A stretch of 64,000 nucleotides of DNA from Saccharomyces uvarum (GCA_947243795.1 OX365929.1:1178001-1242000); one strand, 5' to 3'; positions 1 through 10,106 are shown, counted from the stretch's first letter. Numbers and translations are program-made. Notes: a model not told the origin generated them from the sequence alone.

Positions 1-2614
1 ATCCAAATAATCCGCTACGCTTGGAAGCCTCTTTACCCTCACTTTGACTTCTTAAAGGCGACGATGACCTCGACTTACTTTTAAAAAACGAGAATAAGCC
101 ACCACTGCCAGAATTTGGTTTCAAGTAAGTTGAATTCACAGGCATCTTCCTCACTTGTTTGGCGGAACTTGAATCATTGGATTTTACCTTTCTTAGCGTA
201 GATCCGCTACTCACTTTCCTCAAAGACGGATCCTTATTATTAGAACTTACACTGTACGACTTGGAAGGGGCCAATTCTGGGAACGCCGGCATGACCACTT
301 GATCCACGTCGCGATGGTGATGATGGTGGTGTTGCGAGTCGCCTGTGTTGTCCGGCGAGAGCTTGGACTTGAAACTTCCTAGCGCAGCGTGGCCATCTGC
401 GTCTTTGACAGTGGATGCGAACTTGATTTGTGAGGAACGAGATCTAGAAGCGTTTGTATCGGGGTATATATCCGTGGCAATGGGGGAGCTTGGTTTTGAT
501 TTCTCTCTTGTTCTGGATTTAGACCTTGATCTTGATTTGGATTTAGACCTAGGCGAACTGGGACCGTCCAAAACATCAAGCATGGATCTCTTTTGGGCGG
601 CGACATGTTTAGGTGGAGCACCACCTGTGATTACCCTTTTCAATTCTTCAAACCCTGAGTTGATTGTTTGTGATCCATCAGCGTCTGCATCTTCGCTTCC
701 AGTGTCATCAGTGATGGTTTCGACTTCTAACGAAAACTTGAGTGAGGATTCCAAGATGATGTCTAATTTTTTCAGGTGCCTTTGTCCTGGAGGTATAGAT
801 GAATCATGTTCAGCATCACTTAATCGCTGCGTCATACTTTCCCTACGATTTCTGGCCATGGCACGTAGTTTTTCCTTTACTGAAACGTTAGAAGTTAGGG
901 ACTTCACAGATATTCCATCGTTTTCGTCATTATTGGATGCATCGGGCCCATTGTTAGAAATTCCTTTTTGGTTACTGTCAGCACCACTACTATCAGCGGT
1001 ATAACCCACCGAGTCTATAGAATAGTCGTTGCTTGTCGTCTGCTTAAAATTTGAAATAGTCGGGATACTAGCATCTGCTGACTTGGAATGTAGGAAGCTA
1101 GGTTTCAAACTGGTCTTAGCCTTATTCTTCACTACCTTTGGATGTGCAAACTGCCTTTGTAAATCCAATTCCAGTTCTGACATTCTCTTCGCCGGGACGA
1201 TAAACGTAGGAATCGGGAAGTTGGTGCACAGCTTATCCGTCAAAAGGTTTGATTTCCAACGAACAAGACTGTCCGTTCTTTCCCATCTCAAAGTGCTGGA
1301 TACGAAGAAGTCCGGGAGGTAGATGTTAATGGCCTCCAACAGCGTTTTCTTGGTTTTCCCAATCAGAATCTCCACGGTGACTTTGACCGAACGGTCTTCT
1401 GGAATCACGAGTGTAACGTAGTCAAACAGGTCCTGCAGTTTATGTTCTATTTCATCTTCTGTATAGCCGGAGGTCCATTCCATAAAACTTTGGTGTTTCA
1501 ACTTGTTGTCGGAGTCCTGCGGGCCCAAAGACATTGCTCTTCGTGTGCACATGGACCTGGATCTTGATCTGGACCTGGACCTCATGGCAGACTCAATGCT
1601 TCTGCTGTCGTCCATCATCATCAGCATTCTTTTGCGCTCACTCATCGAATCACCGTTCCCAAGGTCGTGTCTTGTTAGGCGAGGCAGGTTAGCCAACACC
1701 ACAATATGGTCCGTATTCTGGACCAGACTCCGTAGCGCCCAGTCCAGGGCCACCCAGGTGTGCTTCCTACCGCTAATAAGGCAAAGAATTGTTCGAGGAG
1801 TATTGGGGAACCCAACATTCTCGCTCAGCACACGCTCTTTCCTCTTTTGGGATTTGGTCAAGGGCGTAAACCCGTCTTCGAGGGGAGGATTGAATTTGAT
1901 TGCATTAGCACCACCTTTCAAGGGCTTTTTTTTGCTTTGGGGGAAAAGTATTGTTGGGTAATTGAAAAATTCGTTCTTTTGCTCTATCCGATGATTGATC
2001 TGGTCTTTCTTCTTGGCCCAGAGTTGTCGCCAATTCGCGTATGCTCTATTGATTACGAGCGCATCGTTGATATCTGTAGGCCTGGTGGGGTAGTCCTCCC
2101 TTACGATCCTCCCGTTTTCTGAAATCTTGAACATCTTGCCTATTTTGATGTTCTTCATGGAGGCAGGTGGCGGCGAACTGTATCTGCCGGGGCTGACACT
2201 GCTGCTCTCCCGGCTGGAAGAGCCGCCAGCGTAGCTTTTCCCCGAGAAATAGTCGGTATTGTTATCGGAGGCGTACCCACTCTCGTCATCGTAGTATTCC
2301 TCCATTGTGTAGTCTGCAGGGACTTGTACGCCTGGGAAATCCCTCTTGTCTTCGTCCAGGGGTGAAGATACCCTAGACCTGGGCACGGTGTTGAAGGAGA
2401 CACATGGTATGTATCCGGTGCTCCTTCCCTTCTTCTTCAACGAAGAACTGGAGTCCAGTATCGACGCCAAGCTGCGCTTATCGTCGTTATTGGCCTTATC
2501 CTCGTCCAGCTTCGCCGCCACGCCCGCTCTATCTTCCAGTTGGTCCGCCCGAACAAAGAGCTTGACGTGCTTGTAGGAGTTCCGCAACTCTGAATCATGA
2601 TCTCGTAGCACCAT
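1..2614 (-). CDS. JIP4: JIP4, USP-like domain protein, 3' end cut by window edge
   Basis: The reverse-strand frame is open from an ATG at 2614 to the window edge, giving 871 codons. S. cerevisiae JIP4 is about 876 aa from memory, so only the last few codons are missing. The protein starts MVLRDHDSELRNSYKHVKLF. A universal-stress-protein-like domain spans about residues 272-475, beginning RTILCLISGRKHTWVALDWA. It is interrupted by an Arg-Ser run near 343-353, and a second RS-rich tract lies near 688-703. On the opposite strand these tracts read as Asp-Leu repeats. The tail is Ser/Lys/Arg rich and has a His run near residue 765. JIP4 has no firm molecular function. The RS tracts and low-complexity flanks suggest a phosphoregulated protein, which is inference. 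Identification rests on recalled sequence and on synteny with YDR476C and SNF1. Confidence 0.93.
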   Translation of the reverse strand, partial: MVLRDHDSELRNSYKHVKLFVRADQLEDRAGVAAKLDEDKANNDDKRSLASILDSSSSLKKKGRSTGYIPCVSFNTVPRSRVSSPLDEDKRDFPGVQVPADYTMEEYYDDESGYASDNNTDYFSGKSYAGGSSSRESSSVSPGRYSSPPPASMKNIKIGKMFKISENGRIVREDYPTRPTDINDALVINRAYANWRQLWAKKKDQINHRIEQKNEFFNYPTILFPQSKKKPLKGGANAIKFNPPLEDGFTPLTKSQKRKERVLSENVGFPNTPRTILCLISGRKHTWVALDWALRSLVQNTDHIVVLANLPRLTRHDLGNGDSMSERKRMLMMMDDSRSIESAMRSRSRSRSRSMCTRRAMSLGPQDSDNKLKHQSFMEWTSGYTEDEIEHKLQDLFDYVTLVIPEDRSVKVTVEILIGKTKKTLLEAINIYLPDFFVSSTLRWERTDSLVRWKSNLLTDKLCTNFPIPTFIVPAKRMSELELDLQRQFAHPKVVKNKAKTSLKPSFLHSKSADASIPTISNFKQTTSNDYSIDSVGYTADSSGADSNQKGISNNGPDASNNDENDGISVKSLTSNVSVKEKLRAMARNRRESMTQRLSDAEHDSSIPPGQRHLKKLDIILESSLKFSLEVETITDDTGSEDADADGSQTINSGFEELKRVITGGAPPKHVAAQKRSMLDVLDGPSSPRSKSKSRSRSKSRTREKSKPSSPIATDIYPDTNASRSRSSQIKFASTVKDADGHAALGSFKSKLSPDNTGDSQHHHHHHRDVDQVVMPAFPELAPSKSYSVSSNNKDPSLRKVSSGSTLRKVKSNDSSSAKQVRKMPVNSTYLKPNSGSGGLFSFFKSKSRSSSPLRSQSEGKEASKRSGLFG

Positions 2615-2850
2615 TTGCCTGTGTTCCTGTCCAAAATCCTCTGCCTTGCTCCTCTAATGCTGGTACCTTACCACTTCCCTTAAAAGCTGGGGTTTTTCTG
2701 TCTAGAATGAAAAAAAAGTACGAGCAGATTTTGTTGAAGGAGACAAAAGAGCTCCTTCAAGTGGATGTTTACAAAAGTGTATGTATGTAGACAGAACTAG
2801 ATAATACTAAGACGCGCCCACATGTGCCTCACCACCCGCACTGCGCCATT

Positions 2851-2882
<32 letters not shown>

Positions 2883-2973
2883 TCGTGCTGCACACTCTTT
2901 TAAAGTTTCCCTATCATACATACTGTATCGGACCGGATTGGATAGCGAAACAAAACCAGAAAAGGCCTCGGGC
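2615..2973. other. Intergenic JIP4 promoter / YDR476C 3' region
   Basis: These 359 bp separate the JIP4 start from the YDR476C stop; both genes are on the minus strand. The only conspicuous content is the GCA triplet repeat at 2851-2882, and a poly-A stretch near 2709. No credible ORF is seen. A 102-codon reverse frame here is the repeat read as poly-Ala. Confidence 0.7.
2851..2882. repeat. (GCA)10 trinucleotide microsatellite
   Basis: Ten perfect GCA units plus two bases run from 2851 to 2882, i.e. a CAG/CTG tract in noncoding DNA about 240 bp upstream of the JIP4 ATG and about 90 bp past the YDR476C stop. No gene reads through it. Confidence 0.95.
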
Positions 2974-3648
2974 CTAGGCAACAGACCCTTCGCCAAGAGC
3001 GCGAGCCTGTACGTCGAGGCGCCTGGCAGGGCCGTAGCCCTCCAGAAGGCCCAGAAAGAGCCACTCGGGCACGAACTCGCCAGGAACACGGTAGTACTTG
3101 AGTCTGGGAACGGTGAAGAAGATCGTCTCCAGGCCATGGGTCACGAACTCAGCGAGGATGATCAGCTGCAGCACGCGGTCGCTGTCCAGCCACCTCTCCA
3201 GGGTAGCGCCCACCGGGCCCGGGACCAGGCTGAAGATGCAGTGCAGTGCCGGGCGATGCAGGTAGCACAGCGCCGGTAGCGTGACGCCCACAATGATCAG
3301 CAAGTCGACCAGGGTACAGGGGTACTGCACGGTGGCCACCTGGACTGGGGACAGGTGTCTCTTCTCTGCGGCGATGCGGAACATCCTGTCGAAAATCTGC
3401 TTGATCCCGGCAGCGGTGCGGGTGTCGTTGCCCGAGTCGTTGTCGATGAAGTACACGATCTTCTCCATGTGCTGCCCGGTCTCTGTGTGGAGGAACCTCA
3501 GCGTGAACGTGGACGTCTGCGTGTCGATATCCGTCAGTTTCACGTGCTTGACAGCCTTGGTGATCGGGACGTGGCCAAAAACGGCCAGGCAGTCCTGCAG
3601 GCCCAGCTTGTGCGTCTCGTTGATACTCACGATTAAGGAATCCCACAT
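2974..3648 (-). CDS. YDR476C ortholog, ER-type integral membrane protein of unknown function
   Basis: The protein is 224 aa from the ATG at 3648, the same length as the S. cerevisiae protein as I remember it. It starts MWDSLIVSINETHKLGLQDC. Residues 1-100 are soluble and may be a DUF2470-like domain (uncertain). Hydrophobic segments lie near 113-130 and 158-180, and the Arg-rich tail ends ARALGEGSVA. The frame stays open for 75 more codons upstream, but a TATATAAAG on the minus strand at 3712-3720 lies inside that extension. I therefore chose the downstream start. The gene is strikingly GC-rich: 42 of 60 bases at 3181-3240 are G or C. S. cerevisiae YDR476C is reported at the ER. No catalytic motif was recognised. 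Confidence 0.85.
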   Translation of the reverse strand: MWDSLIVSINETHKLGLQDCLAVFGHVPITKAVKHVKLTDIDTQTSTFTLRFLHTETGQHMEKIVYFIDNDSGNDTRTAAGIKQIFDRMFRIAAEKRHLSPVQVATVQYPCTLVDLLIIVGVTLPALCYLHRPALHCIFSLVPGPVGATLERWLDSDRVLQLIILAEFVTHGLETIFFTVPRLKYYRVPGEFVPEWLFLGLLEGYGPARRLDVQARALGEGSVA

Positions 3649-5064
3649 GCTTGCGTGCGCTTGTGTGCTCCAGATCCTGAGACGCCCTGCCTCGCCGATA
3701 TAAACCTCCACCTTTATATAGTCTCTGCAAATAAAGGTGTGCACTTTGTCGTAAGCGCGAGTAATTATAAACGAACTGAGCATTCCGGGCGCTAAGAAGA
3801 CGTACAGGGCAAGGCAGCGCAAGAAAACAGCGCTCTGCAGAGCGCTGCAGCCCCTCCTGCCCCACATCTGCATAACAATAACTGCTGCATCAGACTCTAA
3901 TCACCGCCGCAACCTAGCGATGCACTCTGGCCTGTGCGACGGGCCACAGCTAGTCTTCCCTTTATGTGCAACGTATAGAGGGCCACAGCCTGCACCCGCA
4001 GAAATTCCCGCCGCGGCTTTCGGCCATAGAGGAAAAACTAAAACAACAGAAGGCATACAATACATACGATCTTGGAACAAGAAGAGCTCACCAGCGATCG
4101 TGTGATCTGCGCTCCTGTGTGGACCCTCTTGGTCTCTTGTTCTGTCTCGGTCGATTCACGCTTCTTCAGCGCCGGAACGCCTTCTTACCACTGCTACGAG
4201 CCCGGTCCTAGGAGTTTTTTCTTGGCCGGGGACTATAGAGCAAAGAGCATCGAACAAGGCGTCTCATTTACTCTCCGATCTTTGTTTTACACAAGAGGAG
4301 CATACGTCTATTTTCTTGTACGGGACGGGGCCCGACCCTCTTGGTCTTGCTCGTCGTATCTCTACCGTTTCGACCTCGAGGATCAGCGTTCGGGCGTTTG
4401 CCAGCCACCAAATGCCCGGGTCTCCTGCCCATGGCGATGCCATACGCGTCTATATAGTACATACAAGTTACGTACGAACAGCATAGCGACATGCAGACAA
4501 GCGCAGAGGCCTTGCGACTGATTGCACAACGGTGGTTTTGGGGCGGATGCTGGTTCGACGCAGCGCCCATCCTACATTTTTTGGTCTATATATTGCCAGT
4601 AGTTAGTTGTAGTGGTAGTTCTTGTAGGCGCGCTTAAAAATATCACACAGCTTTTCGTTACCCTCGGCTGTTTCTTATAGCGGAAGGGGATGAAATTTTG
4701 AACGTAAAAGAAAGGTAGTGGAGAAGTCTGTCATATGACGCTTGGAAAGCACAGCACAGCACAGCATTTAGCCCAGTCTCGAAGTCTTTTATCAAGACTT
4801 TCCTTTTCGCGAATTAATTCTTTTCCCAGTTGGCCCTATTGCGCAATCGTGCACTAACCGTGATTGAGGAACAATATCGATAAACAACAGATTGAATCTG
4901 GAGAAAGACACGACAACAAAGAAGTTTGAGTGCCATTGGTTTCCAGGAAGCAATAACTAGTATACCACTATCGTACAGAGCACTTGGTTTGGCCAAAGAA
5001 CACGAAAAAAAAAAAAAGAGCTTTTTTTAACACGCTTTGCAACACAGCTCACGTAAAGTCAAAA
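3649..5064. other. Divergent YDR476C / SNF1 intergenic region, 1.4 kb
   Basis: This long divergent promoter region holds a minus-strand TATA box for YDR476C (TATATAAAG, 3712-3720) and, towards SNF1, AT-rich DNA with CACAG tandem units near 4750 and an A-run near 5007. Several ORFs of 60-150 codons overlap each other on both strands. They start at non-ATG codons or have Cys/Arg/Ser-rich noncoding-like composition, so none is called. Confidence 0.6.
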
Positions 5065-6966
5065 ATGAGTAATAACAACAATAATGCCGGCCCAGCGCCT
5101 GCAAACGCTCCCCACCACCACCACCATCACCACCACCACCACCACCATCACGGCCATGGCGGAAGTAGTTCTGCCCCAAATAACCCCAAATCTTCCTTAG
5201 CGGACGGTGCGCACATAGGTAACTATCAAATCGTCAAGACCTTAGGTGAAGGCTCCTTCGGTAAAGTTAAACTGGCATACCACACTACAACAGGGCAAAA
5301 AGTCGCTCTCAAGATCATCAACAAGAAAGTCTTGGCCAAGAGCGATATGCAGGGTAGAATCGAGAGAGAAATCTCTTATCTAAGACTGTTAAGACACCCA
5401 CATATCATCAAGCTGTACGACGTCATCAAATCTAAGGACGAGATTATCATGGTCATCGAGTATGCTGGAAACGAATTGTTCGACTACATTGTGCAAAGAG
5501 ACAAAATGAGCGAGGATGAGGCAAGAAGATTTTTCCAGCAAATCATCAGTGCCGTAGAATACTGCCATAGACATAAAATTGTGCATAGAGATCTGAAACC
5601 CGAGAATCTGTTACTTGATGAACACTTAAATGTCAAGATTGCCGATTTTGGTTTGTCAAACATCATGACTGATGGTAATTTCTTAAAGACTTCCTGTGGT
5701 TCTCCCAACTACGCTGCCCCTGAAGTCATCAGTGGTAAGTTGTACGCAGGCCCAGAGGTTGACGTTTGGTCCTGTGGGGTCATCCTTTACGTCATGCTTT
5801 GTCGTCGTCTACCGTTTGATGATGAGAGTATCCCAGTTCTTTTCAAAAATATAAGCAACGGTGTTTACAGTTTGCCCAAGTTCTTATCACCCGGTGCTGC
5901 TAGTCTCATTAAAAGAATGCTGATTGTTAACCCATTGAATAGAATTAGTATTCATGAAATTATGCAAGACGATTGGTTTAAAGTCGATTTGGCAGAATAT
6001 TTACTTCCACCAGACTTGAAACCACATCCCGAGAAGGACAGTGAAAATAATGAACCGAAAAAGGAGGGGTGTGGTCCTGAAAATGATGAAATTGATACCG
6101 ACCTAGTCAACATCTTATCATCCACCATGGGTTACGAAAAGGACGAGATTTATGAGTCCTTGGAATCTTCTGAAGATACCCCCGCATTCAACGAAATCAG
6201 AGATGCTTACATGCTGATCAAAGAAAACAAGTCTTTAATTAAGGATATGAAAGCAAATAAAACTGTCAGTGACGACCTAGATACCTTCTTGTCTCAATCG
6301 CCCCCAACTTTCCAACAGCAACAAATCCAACCACATCAACAGCGAGAAATAGATATCGAGGCCGCTAAGCAGCATGCAAAAAGAATGGCCAGTGCCACCA
6401 CTCAACAAAGAACATACCACCAATCACCCTTCATGGACCAGTATAAAGAGGAAGACTCCACAATCTCCATTTTACCCACATCTTTACCACAGATCCATAG
6501 GGCTAACATGTTGGCACAGGGTTCGCCAGCTGCATCCAAGATATCTCCTTTAATAACGAAAAAATCCAAGACCAGATGGCATTTTGGTATACGATCTCGC
6601 TCTTACCCATTAGACGTTATGGGTGAAATCTATATTGCTTTGAAGAACTTGGGCGCCGAATGGGCAAAACCTTCTGAAGAAGACTTATGGACTATCAAAC
6701 TAAGATGGAAATACGATGTCGGAAACAAGACCAACAGTAATGAAAAAATTCCTGATCTAATGAAAATGGTAATTCAGTTGTTTCAAATCGAAACCAACAA
6801 CTACTTGGTCGATTTCAAATTTGATGGTTGGGAAAGCAGTTATGGAGATGATACCACCGTTTCCAACATGTCTGAAGATGAAATGAGCACTTTTTCAGCT
6901 TATCCGTTTTTACATTTAACCACGAAGCTAATCATGGAATTGGCCGTTAACAGTCAAAGTAATTAA
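5065..6966 (+). CDS. SNF1: Snf1, catalytic subunit of AMP-activated protein kinase
   Basis: The protein is 633 aa, the same length as S. cerevisiae Snf1. The start is the ATG at 5065 (MSNNNNNAG); the frame is open upstream but has no ATG. A run of 13 His lies at residues 18-30. The kinase domain spans about 55-306: glycine loop GEGSFGKV, Lys in ALKIINKK, catalytic HRDLKPEN, DFG, and activation-loop Thr in FLKTSCGSPNYAAPE (Thr210). The autoinhibitory/UBA-like segment follows near 348-400. The C-terminal regulatory region begins near 515 (KSKTRWHFGIRSRSYPLDVM), is almost unchanged, and binds Snf4 and beta subunits. Snf1 phosphorylates Mig1 and other targets on glucose limitation. Divergence sits mainly at the N-terminus and in the Gln-rich linker near 430-450. 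Confidence 0.99.
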   Translation: MSNNNNNAGPAPANAPHHHHHHHHHHHHHGHGGSSSAPNNPKSSLADGAHIGNYQIVKTLGEGSFGKVKLAYHTTTGQKVALKIINKKVLAKSDMQGRIEREISYLRLLRHPHIIKLYDVIKSKDEIIMVIEYAGNELFDYIVQRDKMSEDEARRFFQQIISAVEYCHRHKIVHRDLKPENLLLDEHLNVKIADFGLSNIMTDGNFLKTSCGSPNYAAPEVISGKLYAGPEVDVWSCGVILYVMLCRRLPFDDESIPVLFKNISNGVYSLPKFLSPGAASLIKRMLIVNPLNRISIHEIMQDDWFKVDLAEYLLPPDLKPHPEKDSENNEPKKEGCGPENDEIDTDLVNILSSTMGYEKDEIYESLESSEDTPAFNEIRDAYMLIKENKSLIKDMKANKTVSDDLDTFLSQSPPTFQQQQIQPHQQREIDIEAAKQHAKRMASATTQQRTYHQSPFMDQYKEEDSTISILPTSLPQIHRANMLAQGSPAASKISPLITKKSKTRWHFGIRSRSYPLDVMGEIYIALKNLGAEWAKPSEEDLWTIKLRWKYDVGNKTNSNEKIPDLMKMVIQLFQIETNNYLVDFKFDGWESSYGDDTTVSNMSEDEMSTFSAYPFLHLTTKLIMELAVNSQSN

Positions 6967-7253
6967 AAGGGAAACGCAAATAAATGATAAGGAGGCTTCA
7001 TTTTCTATATATCATACTTGCAATTCTTTATAATACCTTTTTGTAGAAATCGAACAAACGTAAACTAAATAAACTTGAATATAATGTATTGACTAAAATA
7101 CTTTCTTTTTTTTTGGTTTCTTCTAGAAGCGCATTTCACGTACTAACATGAAATAAAAATTAAAAATATCTATGTAAAGAAATGAAGACGAGGATGAACA
7201 AATTTTTGTAATAGCCACTAAACAGCTCTAATGCAAGCCAAACAAACTTTGAT

Positions 7254-7862
7254 ATGAATAGGGATCAAACTGTGAAATACCAAGAACGAAATCTGCGGCA
7301 AAAGTACAACATGCTACATGCATTACCGACATTAAAGTCTAAAGCGCTATCAGGACTATATTATAGAAACTTTCATAATTCTGCGAAACGATATCAAGTT
7401 GTATTGCCCGAACAGCTGATAAGTGGGAAATTTTGTCCTCATTGTGGATGTGTTTATGTTCCGAATTTTAATGCAACTCTCCAGGCAACAACCAGCACCG
7501 AACAAGATGATTCGGCAAAACTCAACAACGAGAGCATGCAGGCACTAAAAAAATGTATTGAGGTCAGATGTTTGAATTGCAAAGTGTGTGAAGCATTTGA
7601 TTGGAAAACCGAACTAGGTGAACAAGCCACCAAGGGAGAACCCAAACTCATGGCCAATGGTATAAATGCTAGAAAAGTTCACCAGGCAACGGAAAAACCG
7701 CAGAAGTTAAATACGAAGAATAAAAGTAGTAGCGGTAAGGATAGATCCAAAAAGAGGAAGCTGAATTCACTAACAAATCTTTTATCAAAGAAAAACCAGG
7801 AGAAAAACCAGAAAAAAAACAAGAGTTCATCATTATCATTAGAGAGTTTTATGAAAAATTAA
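7254..7862 (+). CDS. SNM1: Snm1, RNase MRP-specific protein subunit
   Basis: The protein is 202 aa (S. cerevisiae about 198). The N-terminal half carries a probable zinc cluster: FCPHCGC near residue 62, then the CLNCKVC block near 100. Those four Cys pairs fit an Rpr2/Rpp21/Snm1-type zinc ribbon. The C-terminal third is very Lys/Ser rich ([18 protein letters not shown]) and ends ESFMKN. Snm1 binds the MRP RNA and is essential for 5.8S rRNA processing. The gene is convergent with PEX29, only 58 bp away. Confidence 0.96.
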   Translation: MNRDQTVKYQERNLRQKYNMLHALPTLKSKALSGLYYRNFHNSAKRYQVVLPEQLISGKFCPHCGCVYVPNFNATLQATTSTEQDDSAKLNNESMQALKKCIEVRCLNCKVCEAFDWKTELGEQATKGEPKLMANGINARKVHQATEKPQKLNTKNKSSSGKDRSKKRKLNSLTNLLSKKNQEKNQKKNKSSSLSLESFMKN

Positions 7863-7886
7863 TTATATCATCCGTAAAAGTATTAT

Positions 7887-7911
7887 GTATATATATATAT
7901 ATACACACACA
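7887..7911. repeat. (TA)n-(CA)n dinucleotide repeat
   Basis: An alternating TA run passes into a CA run in the 58-bp gap between the convergent SNM1 and PEX29 stop codons. Such AT-rich DNA is typical of shared 3' processing regions in yeast. Confidence 0.85.
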
Positions 7912-7920
7912 AATCCAATC

Positions 7921-9570
7921 CTATATGGTGGCATTAAGGGTATCTGTGAGTTCTTCAATTGATGGATAGGATGCATCAGCGTCAGCGTGACCCAGGTTAG
8001 GAATGGTATCATCTATATCATCATCATCGCTTGCATGAGTTAAACCGCCGCTCATTGAACCCTTGGTTACACCATGAACGCCTTGCCTATATGTTTCTTC
8101 TCTCAAGGGGTTGACGACTTCCTCTTCACCGAGACTTGCAGATATATTAGAATCCAATTTTTGCCTAACGCAACTATTTGTCCACATTCTTCTTCTATAT
8201 GAACCTCTTTGCCCATCAAGATTCAGGTCGTATACCCATTTTGTCTCTGAGTCTATCTCTACATACTGAATGAACTCGTCCTCTACCCACTCCTTAGGGT
8301 CCAAATCGAGCACCCAATGTGAATTCGAGTCCCACTCCCAATCTTTTGGCGGCTTTATATCTTCTTGTGACTTCACTGAATTCTCTTCAATAGGCTTTTG
8401 ATAAATTCTCAGATTAGAGAAAAGAGCATAGTCGTCATCAGAAAATCCAACTGGCCGCCACTCTTTATATTCAGGAAGATATTTCTGGATCTCAAAAACT
8501 ATTACCAGTCGGTGCTCCCTACCTTCAATGAGCTTCAAATGTTCCAGAATTTTAGATTCTATATTTGACGTCAAAGTCAAGGTTTTCAGTCTGGTATCCT
8601 CTGAGTTTAATTTAGTTAGTAGATACTCTCGATTATGTGGATTGGCGGCAATAAAAAAACACCAACCAAAGAGTATTAAAACAGGTCTAATCGGAATAAG
8701 CATGATTAATTTATCCATGTAGAGAAAATTTACCGTAGCAATTATTAGCAGCACAACAAAATAGAACGATGAGATTGCCTCATTCGTAAAGAATGCAAAT
8801 TTTTGTAAGAAGGACAGCGTAAAATCGTAAAATTTAACGTATAATAGCATGTGGTTTTGTAAGTCCGTCAGATTCAAGACAAACTCTTGGCTCAGTTCAG
8901 GAACTGGTTTAGGAACTTCGGGCTTCCGCAAGGGAGGGCCCTGTGCGGGTGTGGGGTTATTATCCAAATAGGGTGTTGGGTTTGGCTTATGAATATAAAG
9001 GTATTGCGGGACCATCACACCAAATAATAAATAGAAAATTGGGATGGACGAAAGCATTTGGAAGGGTCTCAATATAATGAAGGTGTACATGCACATTATG
9101 GATATTGTGTACGCTGGGTTAGTCCAGTTCAGAATCTTTATAATTTCATCCATAATCATGAAAGGTACCCCTAATCTTGAATTCATCTGTATGAAATTCC
9201 TACTCGTGATTTGTACAGACAGCTTGGGCCTCTCTTTACCAGCAGCCATACGGTTTTGGATGGTATCAACCGCCGTCTTGGAAGAAGGTGGCAATGCCAT
9301 TTTAATTATCTTCTCTACTAGGGTGTCCGTCATCATCTTTTGAATATTCGATGTCGAAGGAAATGCTCCACTGCTAGCACTCTGATTGCTGGGAGATTGC
9401 AAACTACTGCGCATAGAATCAGTAGCCTTAGTAGCACCGGATAAGCCATCCTTCCTCACCTGGTCTCTCCCCTCTATGCCGCTATGCACTTTCTTACCCT
9501 TAAGCGTCGACTTGGGTGCTGCGCTAGCATTATAGGTATCGTTCCAAAAGAAATTCGTCACTGAGTCCAT
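7921..9570 (-). CDS. PEX29: Pex29, ER/peroxisome integral membrane peroxin
   Basis: The protein is 549 aa (S. cerevisiae about 554) and starts MDSVTNFFWNDTYNA. Hydrophobic segments cluster near residues 150-200 and 265-315, matching the reticulon-like membrane region of the Pex28-Pex32 family. The C-terminal part has the paired dysferlin-type motifs WRPVGFSDDDY and WVYDLNLDGQRGSYRRRMW, typical of this family. Pex29 acts with Pex30 and related proteins at ER domains controlling peroxisome number and ER-peroxisome contact. The acidic tail ends ELTDTLNATI. It is divergent from DIG2 across a 536-bp spacer. Confidence 0.97.
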   Translation of the reverse strand: MDSVTNFFWNDTYNASAAPKSTLKGKKVHSGIEGRDQVRKDGLSGATKATDSMRSSLQSPSNQSASSGAFPSTSNIQKMMTDTLVEKIIKMALPPSSKTAVDTIQNRMAAGKERPKLSVQITSRNFIQMNSRLGVPFMIMDEIIKILNWTNPAYTISIMCMYTFIILRPFQMLSSIPIFYLLFGVMVPQYLYIHKPNPTPYLDNNPTPAQGPPLRKPEVPKPVPELSQEFVLNLTDLQNHMLLYVKFYDFTLSFLQKFAFFTNEAISSFYFVVLLIIATVNFLYMDKLIMLIPIRPVLILFGWCFFIAANPHNREYLLTKLNSEDTRLKTLTLTSNIESKILEHLKLIEGREHRLVIVFEIQKYLPEYKEWRPVGFSDDDYALFSNLRIYQKPIEENSVKSQEDIKPPKDWEWDSNSHWVLDLDPKEWVEDEFIQYVEIDSETKWVYDLNLDGQRGSYRRRMWTNSCVRQKLDSNISASLGEEEVVNPLREETYRQGVHGVTKGSMSGGLTHASDDDDIDDTIPNLGHADADASYPSIEELTDTLNATI

Positions 9571-10106
9571 CTATATGTACACACAGAGTCTGGAACCTGC
9601 TCTATCACTAGTTATACCAAGTAAATACCGATGGTGCCTGCCTGATCAGTAGTTAAAATACGCAGTATTCTTTACTATTATTTCTCAAAATGGGATCACG
9701 AGGAAGGGGTAACCCCGAGGCTTCTCTCCTTCAACGTAAAAGCACTGTAGGGCGATAAAACGATAGCTTGAACCATACTCGCAGCCCTTCCAATCCTCAA
9801 GCGCCCATTCGCGACAACCTCATTCGAGAAGGCTGCTACAGGGTGCAGTAGAATGGTGCTGAATGTTAAAATGTAGATATAGCATGTGTATATAAAATTG
9901 TGACATGTCACAGCGCTCATCACCCGGCGGACATGTGTAATGCCTTACTAAATATTAGTAGGGAGCCAGCCAGATCAAAGAAACAATAAACATACCGTGT
10001 CTAAATTTTTGGGTAGTTAATGTAGGTTTTGATTTGGGCCATTTACATTGGTGCCTGTGTACTATACTAAGGCTTGAGAACATATCCAAGCAAAGCAGGA
10101 ATTACG
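9571..10106. other. Divergent PEX29 / DIG2 intergenic region
   Basis: No gene is called. The region contains an imperfect inverted repeat GGGGTAACCCC near 9706-9716 and a perfect 12-bp palindrome GTGACATGTCAC at 9900-9911. No consensus pheromone response element was seen next to DIG2. Confidence 0.6.

Noticed and set aside
345-1004. 219-codon plus-strand ORF with Asp-Leu repeats
   Set aside because: It is the antisense reading of the Arg-Ser repeats of JIP4.
3281-3703. 140-codon plus-strand ORF antisense to YDR476C
   Set aside because: It is a shadow created by the GC-rich codon composition of YDR476C.
4072-4521. 149-codon plus-strand ORF upstream of SNF1
   Set aside because: It starts at TTG, has Cys/Arg/Ser-rich noncoding-like composition, overlaps other frames and lies in the SNF1 promoter region.
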